A DNA stretch of 64,000 bases from RGIG4140 sp045638265 (GCA_045638265.1 JAZUBA010000023.1:4655-68654), one strand, 5' to 3'; shown: positions 34,091 to 43,034, numbered from the stretch's first letter. Translations and numbers: made by a program. Notes: generated by a model not told the origin, from the letters alone.

Positions 34091-35785
34091 ATGATTAAAG
34101 AATTAAAACGTCCGGAAAAGAAAACGGCTGACGTCAAAGTAACTGACGCAGATATGGTTTATTTTTCCTTAGGGTTAGGCGACAGCAGAGAATTTATTCT
34201 CCCCTCACAACGCAAAGATTATCGTTCGGACGAACGGGCTGTTCGTTTGGTTGAAGCAATCAAAGCCGGCAAAGATATGTCGCATTTAGACTTATCGGGT
34301 CTTAATTTAAAAGGAGCCGATTTATCTGGCGCCCGTTTTGTCGGTTGTAATTTCAAAGGCACTGTTTTTTACAAAACAAACGCTCAAATGTGTGATTTTG
34401 CCGATTGTTGCTTTGACGATGCTTATTTTGAAGACACTGATTTAACAGGTTGCGATTTTGCCGGTGCAACGTTTAAACGGGCGTTTTTTAAAAACAATCA
34501 AACCGAAAAAGCCATTTTTGATGAAGAAGCCGAAAAATATTTAATCACTTTGGAAGAAATTATCCGCCTGATAGAATCGGGCAAATTAGACATTCGTACG
34601 CTTTCAAAAGACGATTTACTGTGTTTAGACGTTCGCCGACTTGATTTTTCAAACATTGACATCAGCGACTTGGATTTATCTGTTTTTGCTCTGGACGGCA
34701 TCAACTTATGTGGCACAAACATTGACCCGAAACAACTTATGAGTTTAGAAGGCTGGAACAGTTATTGTTTAGACGTACGCAAAATGAAAGAAAAAAGCCG
34801 TGAACGTCTGTGTCGTAAAATGATGTTGGAAAATGACGAAAAACTCAAAGCTTTCCAAAAAAGTCAAATCGGCAAAAATACTGACATTCAAACAAAAAAT
34901 CCAACCCGTCCCCGTCGTAAAGAAACAGAACGGGAAGAAACAAGAGCTTGGGGTATTGAAAAAGCCCGTGCCGAATTTGAGCAAATGCAACAGGCAGAAC
35001 AAATCAAACATCAACAGGAAACAGCAAAATATCTTGCCGAGCAAAACAAAAAAGCACAACAATCCATGCAAGCGGAACAAAAAAAACAACCGACCGTATC
35101 GGCATTAACCGAACGACCGACGCAAGAGTCAAATCAAGCGGTTCTCAATCCGCAAACGGTTGTTTCCTCACAACAAAATACCTCTGATGTTGTTTCCGAA
35201 CTGAAAGTACCGACAAAAGGAAGTATACCAATTGAAAAAACAGCCGAAAAAACACAACCGAATGAACAAGCGGTAACCGTTACAAAACCGGATACAACTA
35301 CGCAACAAAACAATCAGGTTCAACGGGTTAAAATTGACACACTCGGTATACCACCCGAAGTAGCTTTTAAACAAGCGAAACAAGCCGAATTAGCTACAAA
35401 AACACCGTCACAAACAGACAATCGCAACGTGTGGTTCTATCCGACACAACAAACACAAATACTAACAGAGGAAGAAGCCCACAAACAAGCTCAAAAACAA
35501 GCCCTAACGGAAGCACAGATTCAGGCACAACTGTTGGCTTTGGCTCAAACACAGGCGTTAGCCGAACAACAAATCTCTGCCATTGATAACAATGAACAAG
35601 AGCCAAACTCCACACAACAACCGAAAAAGAAAGCCGAAACAACCAGCGAAACCGACTCAGATGAAGGCGAACACACAATGACACAGACAGGTAAGTCATC
35701 TGCCTCACATCAACAAAACGAACCGATTAAAATTGCCGGTAAAATGCCCAAACAACGTGCCGTAAAAGGAAAATTGAAAGGATAG
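34091..35785 (+). CDS. Pentapeptide-repeat protein with a long Gln/Ala-rich tail
   Basis: 564 residues. Residues about 60-140 hold pentapeptide repeats (LDLSGLNLKGADLSGARFVGC, CDFADCCFDDAYFEDTDLTGCDFAGATF), which build a right-handed beta helix; a second short run is at LDFSNIDISDLDLSVFALDGINL. The remaining 330 residues are low-complexity, rich in Gln, Ala, Lys, Glu and Thr with coiled-coil character. The longer frame from TTG 34067 includes the -10 box, so ATG 34091 is used. The stop is 2 nt before virD4, implying one transcript. It may be a substrate or accessory factor of the coupling protein (inference from position). Confidence 0.78.
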   Translation: MIKELKRPEKKTADVKVTDADMVYFSLGLGDSREFILPSQRKDYRSDERAVRLVEAIKAGKDMSHLDLSGLNLKGADLSGARFVGCNFKGTVFYKTNAQMCDFADCCFDDAYFEDTDLTGCDFAGATFKRAFFKNNQTEKAIFDEEAEKYLITLEEIIRLIESGKLDIRTLSKDDLLCLDVRRLDFSNIDISDLDLSVFALDGINLCGTNIDPKQLMSLEGWNSYCLDVRKMKEKSRERLCRKMMLENDEKLKAFQKSQIGKNTDIQTKNPTRPRRKETEREETRAWGIEKARAEFEQMQQAEQIKHQQETAKYLAEQNKKAQQSMQAEQKKQPTVSALTERPTQESNQAVLNPQTVVSSQQNTSDVVSELKVPTKGSIPIEKTAEKTQPNEQAVTVTKPDTTTQQNNQVQRVKIDTLGIPPEVAFKQAKQAELATKTPSQTDNRNVWFYPTQQTQILTEEEAHKQAQKQALTEAQIQAQLLALAQTQALAEQQISAIDNNEQEPNSTQQPKKKAETTSETDSDEGEHTMTQTGKSSASHQQNEPIKIAGKMPKQRAVKGKLKG

Positions 35786-35787
35786 CC

Positions 35788-37989
35788 ATGATACGATTTT
35801 CTGAGGAAACACAATCAACCCGTGACTGCCTGAAATGGTGGTGGTGGCGTGCCTTATTAGGCTTTTTGATTTTATGGGCATCCGTGATGATTATTTTCCC
35901 CTTATCACAAGTGATTTCAGCTCATTTTGATGCCGAAGCATGGTGGTTAATACCTGCCTATATATACGATGTATTTGCTTACGATTTGCTCCGTCCGTTT
36001 AAAGATTACGGCAACTGGTTTTATGAATATGCTTTTAACGAACCGCGTCATTACAACTGGTACAGTTATTTTTCGTGGCGGTCTATGCTTATTCCGACGG
36101 GTTTGTTTATTTTCTATCAAATCTGGATATGTTACATCAACCCCAACGGTTTATTACCGCAACGGTTTGGTACAGGACGTGAAGCTGACCCAAAAGATGT
36201 TCAGGCAATGGGTTTATATGACGGAAAACACTTATTACTCGGCATTTTCGGCGGCAAAAAAATGCGTCTGCCTGATACACGCTCTGTTTTTTGTATCGGT
36301 TGCCCTGGGTCTGGCAAAACAACGGGCGTTATTATTCCGTCCATTTTAGACGATACACAATCAACACTTATCATTCATGATCCGAAAGGTGAAATTGCCA
36401 AACTGACAAGCGGTTATCGGGCGACACTCGGACCTGTTTTCAAAATGAACTGGATGGGTAAGGACAACCCCGAAAAAGGCATTCGTTGGCCGTCTTGGAA
36501 TCCGATTGGCGGTGGAAATTTACCCTCATTAGGCGGTGGACGAGAAGGCTACATTGATAACTTAATTTCTTTCTTAATTCCTGACGGTCCGTCAGGAACC
36601 GACCCTTACTGGGTTAAAACAGGACGCGGATGTTTAACAGGTTTAACGGGTTATTTATGTGGCAAAGTAGAACAGGCACAGGCAAACGATTATTTCTTAT
36701 CCCGTATTAAAAACAACGCCTTGGACGAAGAAGATTACGACGTATTGATTTCCTTTTATGAATCCATGCGTGATTTCCCGGAAGTTTTAAAAGCCAAAGA
36801 ACACGCTCAAAACCGCAACATTAACAAAGACACCTATTTACCTGTCGGCACATGGGATTTAATCCCCGAAAGCTGGCACGGACACGATGCCTGTTTTGCG
36901 ATGTTATTAGATATTATCAACACCGCACAAATCCGTTGCAATGCCGAAATTGCCGAACGCCAAAAAGCACAAGACATTTCAGCCCTGAATTTAGATGCCT
37001 GGCAAATGATATTTGAACAAGTGGTGTTAGAAACGGCATATTACGGATACGGACGTCGTACATTATTAGAACTCAATCAGGTATTAAGTTTACCGGACAA
37101 ACAACGGGGTTCTGTGATGTCTATGGCATTATCGGGTGTCAACATTTTCAAAAACTCTGCCGTTCGTTGCCGAACATCTATGAATGATTTTAACTACGAT
37201 CAATTACGAGGTATCGTCAATCCTGAAACAGGCAAATGCGAACCGGTTACATTGTATATGTCCGTTCCGTATGAAGATTTAAAATCATCTGTATTATTAA
37301 GCACATTATTTATCAATATGGCAACGGCATATTTAATGGAATTCGGACCAAATCAAGGCTCGGCAGGACCTTGTTCGGTCGGCTTTATTTTAGATGAATT
37401 CCAACATATGCCCTCATTAGACATCATTACGGATGGGATTATTTTCGGCCGAACAAAGCAGAATAAATTTTTAGTCTGCGTACAAGATTGGCATCAAATC
37501 AACTCCAAATACAAACAGGAAACAACGGATATTATTTTAAGTTCATCGGCAGTCAAAATCATTAAACGGCAAAACAATCCGATTACCCGAAATCCGCTGA
37601 CAAAAGGCATTCAGACATTGACAAAAGTTGTGAAATCAACGAGTAGCAGTTGGAGTTGGTTTGACGTATCGGGTCCACTTGTACCGACAAAAGCCAAAGT
37701 TGGTTTTAACATGTATTTTCCTGTGAAAGTAACACGCAAAGTTCAATCGGATACGGTTATCGGTGGTTCAGGTATCTTATCTATGGCGATGGACAAGCAA
37801 CTGGTATTATATGCGGGGCATTTAACCCGACCGATTAACAAAGTAACGACACCGTTATATTTCAAGAATGCGGAATTCAAGGAAAAAGCGGCCATCAAAC
37901 CGGCCCCGGCGATACCGGATTACATTATACGGGAAGCTGACGAAATGGCTCGTATTGGACAAATGCACGTTACAACGATTATTAATTAA
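35788..37989 (+). CDS. VirD4/TraG-family type IV secretion coupling ATPase
   Basis: 733 residues. Two N-terminal helices (about residues 20-45 and 92-112) anchor it in the inner membrane. The cytoplasmic ATPase domain has Walker A GCPGSGKTT at 171-179, the family block TLIIHDPKGEIAKLTSGYRA, and Walker B GFILDEFQHM near 532-541. Coupling proteins select DNA or protein substrates and feed them to a type IV secretion channel. It is slightly longer than typical VirD4 (about 650). No virB genes, relaxase or oriT-like module lies nearby, so the channel must be elsewhere or absent. It is co-directional with the pentapeptide gene, 2 nt apart. Confidence 0.92.
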   Translation: MIRFSEETQSTRDCLKWWWWRALLGFLILWASVMIIFPLSQVISAHFDAEAWWLIPAYIYDVFAYDLLRPFKDYGNWFYEYAFNEPRHYNWYSYFSWRSMLIPTGLFIFYQIWICYINPNGLLPQRFGTGREADPKDVQAMGLYDGKHLLLGIFGGKKMRLPDTRSVFCIGCPGSGKTTGVIIPSILDDTQSTLIIHDPKGEIAKLTSGYRATLGPVFKMNWMGKDNPEKGIRWPSWNPIGGGNLPSLGGGREGYIDNLISFLIPDGPSGTDPYWVKTGRGCLTGLTGYLCGKVEQAQANDYFLSRIKNNALDEEDYDVLISFYESMRDFPEVLKAKEHAQNRNINKDTYLPVGTWDLIPESWHGHDACFAMLLDIINTAQIRCNAEIAERQKAQDISALNLDAWQMIFEQVVLETAYYGYGRRTLLELNQVLSLPDKQRGSVMSMALSGVNIFKNSAVRCRTSMNDFNYDQLRGIVNPETGKCEPVTLYMSVPYEDLKSSVLLSTLFINMATAYLMEFGPNQGSAGPCSVGFILDEFQHMPSLDIITDGIIFGRTKQNKFLVCVQDWHQINSKYKQETTDIILSSSAVKIIKRQNNPITRNPLTKGIQTLTKVVKSTSSSWSWFDVSGPLVPTKAKVGFNMYFPVKVTRKVQSDTVIGGSGILSMAMDKQLVLYAGHLTRPINKVTTPLYFKNAEFKEKAAIKPAPAIPDYIIREADEMARIGQMHVTTIIN

Positions 37990-38012
37990 GTAAAAATCAC
38001 AAACAGATAAAA

Positions 38013-38043
38013 AAACACCCCGAAAAATATTTCAGGGTGTTAT
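38013..38043 (+). terminator. Hairpin after virD4
   Basis: AACACCC-x-GAAA pairs with TTTC-x-GGGTGTT around AATA; only a short T-rich tail follows. It sits between virD4 and the convergent prepilin-like cassette. Confidence 0.6.
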
Positions 38044-38056
38044 TCATAACATACAA

Positions 38057-38443
38057 CTATTTACAAACAGCAGTTGCCCAACTGTTCGAATAAACACATG
38101 CACCACCGCAATTACCTGTATTTCCACCATTTGCAAGTGATACAACATTGTTATCTTCACTTATCCAAAAGGCATTGGTATTATAAGTATTTTGTAAAAC
38201 TTTTAAGTCTTCATAATAATACGATACGGTCGGACTTGCAGTAAAATCACTTTCAGCAATCGGTCGTGTTCCCAATGCCTGACAGAAATTTTTGGCACTC
38301 CACCATGTCATACCAATATTTGATACGTAAGCTGGCAATGTTGCAGATTTTGGTTTTAAATCACTTTCAGCATGACGACAAACACCACGCATACCGGCAG
38401 AACTTGTTACACAAATGCATAAAAGTGAAAAAAGTTGTTGCAA
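38057..38443 (-). pseudogene. 5'-truncated prepilin-like gene (possible silent cassette)
   Basis: The open frame encodes only the C-terminal domain of the prepilin-like family: SSAGMRGVCRHAESDLKPK, WWSAKNFCQALGTRPIAESDF and the terminal TAVCK, collinear with the end of genes 1, 2 and 5. The first dozen codons of the frame (MQQLFSLLCI) are not coding in origin: they come from the family's upstream repeat, which is joined directly to the interior of the gene near 38410. The leader, pilin-like domain and proximal promoter are all missing. It could be a dead fragment or a donor of variant 3' sequence. Confidence 0.7.
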
Positions 38444-38466
38444 TTTAACGTACCTTTAATTGCAAC
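38437..38466. repeat. 30-bp near-palindrome, copy C
   Basis: Left arm GTTGCAATT, centre TAACGTACCTTT, right arm AATTGCAAC; 26 of 30 positions are self-complementary, the most symmetric of the three copies. It abuts the truncated prepilin-like cassette; the shared block around it runs from about 38414 to 38466. Confidence 0.75.
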
Positions 38467-38686
38467 TAATTTAGACAAAAATTCGCCAAAAAAACACTTA
38501 AACAACAAAATCCTTTCAATTTAATCTCTCTTTATTCCACAAAATCCGAATACCACGTCTCAATCATTCTATGCCGTTTTTAAATAAAATTATTTCATCC
38601 GTTTAGCACATTTCTATTTACGGACGTTTTATATCTGTTATACAGCCATTCTGTTTTTTCAAAAACATCTGACAAATTTGTTTGTC

Positions 38687-38715
38687 TTGACAAAAAAGAT
38701 GAACAGGTGTAAACT
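38687..38715 (+). promoter_or_regulatory. Promoter of the membrane-protein array
   Basis: TTGACA, 17-bp spacer, TAAACT; 33 nt before the first start codon of the array. The remaining sequence between 38467 and 38686 shows no gene or clear signal. Confidence 0.65.
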
Positions 38716-38747
38716 GATATGAATTATTAAAACAGCAGGATAACACA

Positions 38748-39302
38748 ATGACACAACTTCATATTCAGGAAAAACTAAAAAAAAGAGAGAAACGTTGGTT
38801 TCGCATTTTACTGATATCTGGTTTCCTGTTTTGTATTGCTTATTTTAATTTTATCCCAAAAGCTTATCAATTTACATTGGAATGTTCTCGTACCGGTAAT
38901 CAATGTGTTGTAACGGAAAATCATATTTTTGACAATGATAATCCCGATAAACATACGTTTTTACTGTCTGATGTAGAAGATATACGCTTGCATACCAACG
39001 ATAGACAACAAAAACGCATATATGTATATGTTAAAAGCGAGCCTATCCCGATTGATCAAACGTGGACAAATGAACATATTACTCATCAAACGGCAGTCGT
39101 AAAGGCTTTTCAGCAGTTTTTGGCATCAGATACGAAAGGGATGTTTTCTTATCGTTCCGAAAGAACATCTGATTTTAAAAACAGTGCTTTCATATTGAGT
39201 GCTTTCTTTTGTTTAATGCTGATTGTAACGGGTGTTTACGGATATCATCATCAAAAGCGGATAACTTTGGAACGACAAGAAAAAGCCAATAAAACAAATT
39301 AA
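38748..39302 (+). CDS. Two-helix membrane protein, array member 1
   Basis: 184 residues. It has an N-terminal helix (about 19-37), an extracytoplasmic or cytoplasmic beta-rich domain of about 110 residues, and a C-terminal helix (about 148-170) with a basic tail. The domain begins with ECSRTGNQCVVTE, a short cysteine-bounded loop, then LLSDVEDIRL. Gene members 2, 3, 5, 6 and 7 have the same layout. The layout is reminiscent of bacterial PH-like domains of two-helix membrane proteins, but I cannot confirm a family. AGGA lies before the ATG. Function unknown. Confidence 0.7.
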   Translation: MTQLHIQEKLKKREKRWFRILLISGFLFCIAYFNFIPKAYQFTLECSRTGNQCVVTENHIFDNDNPDKHTFLLSDVEDIRLHTNDRQQKRIYVYVKSEPIPIDQTWTNEHITHQTAVVKAFQQFLASDTKGMFSYRSERTSDFKNSAFILSAFFCLMLIVTGVYGYHHQKRITLERQEKANKTN

Positions 39303-39319
39303 CCATATACGGAGATTGA

Positions 39320-39904
39320 ATGATGACTCATACTGATTTACAAAATTTGAAAAGTTTTTTAAAAGACAACTGGTGGAGAACAACATTATGCCTCATCGGT
39401 ATTGTAGCAGTTTTTGTTGCCTTTACACGTTTATATCACATGGAATGTTCCCGCCAAACGGGTGTGTGTGTCATTTCGCAGTTTCATTTGGAAAAAATGA
39501 GTTATCAAAAAACAGAGACTATTCCTTTGTCGTCAATAAACGGAATGATTGTTGATTATCAAAAACGATGGAAAAGTCATAAACGACGTTCAGGAACAGC
39601 CTTTTATCAGTTACGCTTATTACACAGAAATGGGACTTCTTACGAATTAGAAATGATTGAAACACCTTGGTTTGAAGGAAATAAAAAAGCACAAGCACAA
39701 GCGTTTAATCACTTCATTCAAAACACCTCACAAACAACATATACATATGATGAAAGCAAAGGTTTTCTATGGGTGTTTGTAATGTTATTGCTTGTTGCCG
39801 GTTTTGTATGCAAAAAAATTTATGTTTCATATGTTGTTAAACAAGATATACGTCAGCATATTCAGCAAGCAAGTAAAAATGTGAATAATATACGGAGCAG
39901 ATAA
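39320..39904 (+). CDS. Two-helix membrane protein, array member 2
   Basis: 194 residues with the array layout: helix at about 19-36, cysteine-bounded loop ECSRQTGVCVIS, a strand pair with KTETIPLSSINGMIVDYQKRW, a second helix near residue 155 and a basic cytoplasmic end. The element TIPLSSI corresponds to KIPINNV and KVPIRSI in members 3 and 5. CGGAG at 39309-39313 precedes the ATG. It lies 17 nt after member 1 and 1 nt before member 3. Function unknown; no enzymatic motif is visible. Confidence 0.7.
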   Translation: MMTHTDLQNLKSFLKDNWWRTTLCLIGIVAVFVAFTRLYHMECSRQTGVCVISQFHLEKMSYQKTETIPLSSINGMIVDYQKRWKSHKRRSGTAFYQLRLLHRNGTSYELEMIETPWFEGNKKAQAQAFNHFIQNTSQTTYTYDESKGFLWVFVMLLLVAGFVCKKIYVSYVVKQDIRQHIQQASKNVNNIRSR

Positions 39905-39905
39905 A

Positions 39906-40604
39906 ATGACACAATCTAATCAACCAAACTTAACACTCAGTAAACAACAACTGACATTTGTTATATGTTTTTTACTTATGATCCCGCTGATATTGTTTAT
40001 TCAAATATCAAAAGCGATTAGTAGTACTGTGTCGGAGGCAACATCGTTTCATCAACTTAAATGTACACATTCAGAAGGTTTTTGTGAAGTTTTACAATTC
40101 AAAGTGCTTCAATTTGATTACGTCGTAACAGAAAAAATACCAATCAACAATGTTCAAAAGATTTTTTTGGGTAAAAAACGTTCGTATGATTCGTATGAAA
40201 AAAATAAAAAACGTTCGCGTGAAAAATATACATATAAGTTGCATTTAAAAACAACAAAAGGAAATATTCCGCTTGAAGTAACAGCAACCACCCACAACAA
40301 ACAGGAAATTCAGGAATATCAAAATCAAATAATTGCATTTAACAACTGGAAAAACAAAAAAACAGGAGATGTATTTGTATATCAAGAACCCAGTATTAAT
40401 GGTCTTATCATTCTTTTTGGATTGTTTTGCGGTTTTGTTTTTTGTGCGTTTGCGCTTTATTCTTTTGTAATGTTTTTTAAAAGAAACAAAGATTTACGGG
40501 AAATTCTTCTTAAACAAATACAAAATGCATCAAACACAAAACAAGAAAAAAACAATTCAAATGATACCACTAAACACACAAACAATATAATTGAACGCAT
40601 GTAA
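39906..40604 (+). CDS. Two-helix membrane protein, array member 3
   Basis: 232 residues, the array layout with a longer insertion in the central domain. Cysteine loop KCTHSEGFCEVLQF, then EKIPINNVQKIFLGKK, and YTYKLHLKTTKGNIPLEV, which is almost the same as the matching strands in members 5 and 6 (LFLKTTKGNIDLE, LILKTTKGSYFLD). It ends in NNIIERM, the first appearance of a C-terminal motif shared with members 5 and 6. It begins 1 nt after the preceding stop. No known function. Confidence 0.7.
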   Translation: MTQSNQPNLTLSKQQLTFVICFLLMIPLILFIQISKAISSTVSEATSFHQLKCTHSEGFCEVLQFKVLQFDYVVTEKIPINNVQKIFLGKKRSYDSYEKNKKRSREKYTYKLHLKTTKGNIPLEVTATTHNKQEIQEYQNQIIAFNNWKNKKTGDVFVYQEPSINGLIILFGLFCGFVFCAFALYSFVMFFKRNKDLREILLKQIQNASNTKQEKNNSNDTTKHTNNIIERM

Positions 40605-40619
40605 AAAAGGAGAAAAAAC

Positions 40620-40913
40620 ATGGAAAACAAAAACGAACAAAATATGGCGAACGAAGAAAATATGATAAATAATTATAATGATTTTTCAAAACATTTACTT
40701 AAAAGACGCGCACCGTTTTTGATTTTCTTTGGGATTATGGCAACTATTATCGGCATCAGCTGTTTTGTTGTAGACATAAATAAAGAAGAAACAGATATCG
40801 TTACATTGTTGGTAGACTTGATGGGTGTCACGCTGGGTTTATTATTGAGTGTTGGATTTATTCGTTTCTTGCTAAAAATGAAAAAGGAACAACAGCATCA
40901 AGAAAATGCGTAG
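40620..40913 (+). CDS. Small two-helix membrane protein inside the array (member 4, unrelated)
   Basis: 97 residues with two hydrophobic segments (about 34-53 and 61-81) and charged ends. It lacks the cysteine loop, the LKTTKG strand and the ERM ending of its neighbours, so it is not a paralogue. AAAAAAGGAG stands before the ATG. Its position between members 3 and 5 in the same direction suggests that it acts with them, for example as a membrane partner, but this is inference from order only. Confidence 0.65.
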   Translation: MENKNEQNMANEENMINNYNDFSKHLLKRRAPFLIFFGIMATIIGISCFVVDINKEETDIVTLLVDLMGVTLGLLLSVGFIRFLLKMKKEQQHQENA

Positions 40914-40948
40914 TTGCATAAAAAAATATTAAAGTCAAAGGAAAAAGT

Positions 40949-41569
40949 ATGAATAATGTCAAAAACATCAGCGTATTGAAAAACGGAAAAAGTGCGAACA
41001 ATGTAAAACAGAATACTTGGTTAGGACTAATTGTCATATTCATTATCGGATTAAGTTTTTTCTTAATCGGTGGATATACTTTTTTATCGGGCATACAGGT
41101 TTACCGGATGAATTGTTCACATTCGGCAGGATATTGCGAAGTTTTGAAGTATAATTTATCTGAAAATGAATATAAACTCAAACATAAAGTACCAATCCGT
41201 TCCATTCAGGAAATGTATTTGGATAAACATAAATCCACAAGTAACAAAGGAAAAACAAAATATACTTATCGTTTGTTTTTAAAAACGACAAAAGGGAATA
41301 TTGATCTTGAAACAATGTACACAAACATAGGTATGTCAGACAGAAAAAAACAGGTTGCTTTATTTAAAAATTGGCAAAACAATCGTGATGGAAATACCTA
41401 CACATATCAGGAAGGCAGAGGAAAAGGGATGATGTCTTTGATATTTGTTTTCATCGGTTTTGGTCTTTTATGTTTGCTTGTGAAAGGGTTTTTCATGCAA
41501 AGAAAAGCAAATAAACAAAGAGAAATCAACAATCCCACTCGTTCTGAAAATGCCATAGAACGCATGTAA
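40949..41569 (+). CDS. Two-helix membrane protein, array member 5
   Basis: 206 residues: helix about 29-49, cysteine loop NCSHSAGYCEVLKYNLS, HKVPIRSIQEMYLDKHK, RLFLKTTKGNIDLETMYTNIG, second helix about 157-176, and ENAIERM at the end. It is the closest relative of member 6, with matching elements along the whole length; the pair must be a recent duplication compared with members 1 and 2. AAAGGAA precedes the ATG. Function unknown. Confidence 0.72.
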   Translation: MNNVKNISVLKNGKSANNVKQNTWLGLIVIFIIGLSFFLIGGYTFLSGIQVYRMNCSHSAGYCEVLKYNLSENEYKLKHKVPIRSIQEMYLDKHKSTSNKGKTKYTYRLFLKTTKGNIDLETMYTNIGMSDRKKQVALFKNWQNNRDGNTYTYQEGRGKGMMSLIFVFIGFGLLCLLVKGFFMQRKANKQREINNPTRSENAIERM

Positions 41570-41593
41570 AAAATAGATAAAAGGGGTGTATAA

Positions 41594-42226
41594 ATGGCAC
41601 GACGCAGACGCAAAAAGTATGAAAAAAATAAAGAAACAAGCTTTGTTTTTTGGTTTGGGAGCTGTATTATACTGGTTATCGGATTAGGCTTTTTTTTAGG
41701 TGCCGGATATATTCATACAATAGCGTCTCAGGTTTATCAGATGAAATGTGCTCATTCTGTCGGATATTGCGAAATTTCACAATATGATTTATCTAAACAG
41801 GACTATGTCTTGAAACATAAAGTTCCGATAAATATAATTGAAAAAATGTATTTAGATAAAAAGGAACGCCGACAAAATGGCAAAAAAATATATGTAAGTC
41901 GGTTGATTTTAAAAACGACAAAAGGATCTTATTTTCTTGATGCAATGGATACCAATATCGGTTCTTCTGGGAAAAATGATGAAATTCGGTTGTTTAAAAA
42001 TTGGAAAGACGGACAGGGGAAAAATTTATATATTTATCAGGAAACCTCAGCCAATGCACATTTCTTATTGATGTTTGTCTGGATCGGTGCTTTTCTCTTA
42101 TTTTTATTTCTGCTTCTTATTTTTTTCAGAATTAGGTATGTTATACGGAAAAAATATCAATCTGTTAAGACCGATCCTCATACCATGGTGTCTAAACGCT
42201 CAAACAACGTGATAGAACGGATGTAA
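41594..42226 (+). CDS. Two-helix membrane protein, array member 6
   Basis: 210 residues with a basic start (MARRRRKKYEKNK), helix about 17-40, cysteine loop KCAHSVGYCEISQYDLS, HKVPINIIEKMYLDKKE, LILKTTKGSYFLDAMDTNIG, second helix about 154-177 and a C-terminal NNVIERM. AAGGGGTG precedes the ATG. It forms a closely similar pair with member 5. The repeated NxxIERM ending at the cytoplasmic C-terminus may be a binding or sorting tag (inference). Function unknown. Confidence 0.72.
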   Translation: MARRRRKKYEKNKETSFVFWFGSCIILVIGLGFFLGAGYIHTIASQVYQMKCAHSVGYCEISQYDLSKQDYVLKHKVPINIIEKMYLDKKERRQNGKKIYVSRLILKTTKGSYFLDAMDTNIGSSGKNDEIRLFKNWKDGQGKNLYIYQETSANAHFLLMFVWIGAFLLFLFLLLIFFRIRYVIRKKYQSVKTDPHTMVSKRSNNVIERM

Positions 42227-42249
42227 AATAGAATACGAAAAGGTACAAA

Positions 42250-42987
42250 ATGAACAATCTGTCAAAAAATAAATCAATAACACAAAAATTATGGTTATTC
42301 ATCATTGCATTTTTGGGTATCGGCTGTTTTTTATTTATAAAAGGCATGGAAATATATAAAACAGAATGTTCTCATTCTGCCGGATATCGTCATATTCAAA
42401 AATATGATATATCAAAACAGGATTTTGTGTTACAACAAAAAATACCTCTGACAGAAATTACGGGTTTGAATTGGGAGAGTTACAACTCTACGTGGCGTTT
42501 GTATCTGCAAACAACGAGAGATAAATTTCCGATTGAAGCCATGTATAGTAGTATCAATGGAGAAGAACGATATCTGAATGTTACTTCATTTTATTATTGG
42601 CTCAATGATAAAACAGAAGATACATTTATATATCAGGAAAAAAGATATCTGACATGGTTTTCGCTGATATTTATTATTTTAGGGTTGTTTTTTCTGTGTA
42701 TCAAAATGAAGATAACTAAAATGTATGATAAGCCAACGGATAACGGATATTATTCTGTTCAGCAACATAATTATCAATATGGCGAAACCGGCATCATAAC
42801 ACAACCAATGGAAGAATCTCAAAAACCATGGTATCAATGGATTTCTTTGCTTTTGAGTTTTGAACAGAAGAAAGGTCATGTTTGGCTTGAAGGAGAAACC
42901 ATAAAACCTAAAAACGAAAGCAAATGGTACTTTTTGGGCATCATTATTTGTGTTGTACTGGGTCTTATTTATTTTTTGGAGAAATGA
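42250..42987 (+). CDS. Two-helix membrane protein, array member 7 with extra C-terminal helix
   Basis: 245 residues. The start follows the array plan (helix about 14-32; ECSHSAGYRHIQKYDIS; QKIPLTEITGL; RLYLQTTRDKFPIEAM; second helix near 137-155). The second cysteine of the loop is replaced by Arg (GYRHI), so any disulphide would be lost. In place of the IERM tail there is an added region of about 75 residues with WYQWISLLLSFEQKKGH and a third helix at the very end. It is the last gene of the array; a large hairpin follows. Confidence 0.7.
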   Translation: MNNLSKNKSITQKLWLFIIAFLGIGCFLFIKGMEIYKTECSHSAGYRHIQKYDISKQDFVLQQKIPLTEITGLNWESYNSTWRLYLQTTRDKFPIEAMYSSINGEERYLNVTSFYYWLNDKTEDTFIYQEKRYLTWFSLIFIILGLFFLCIKMKITKMYDKPTDNGYYSVQQHNYQYGETGIITQPMEESQKPWYQWISLLLSFEQKKGHVWLEGETIKPKNESKWYFLGIIICVVLGLIYFLEK

Positions 42988-43034
42988 ACGGATTGCCTCT
43001 AACAGAATAGCCTTGTCAGACGATCTGTTTACCT

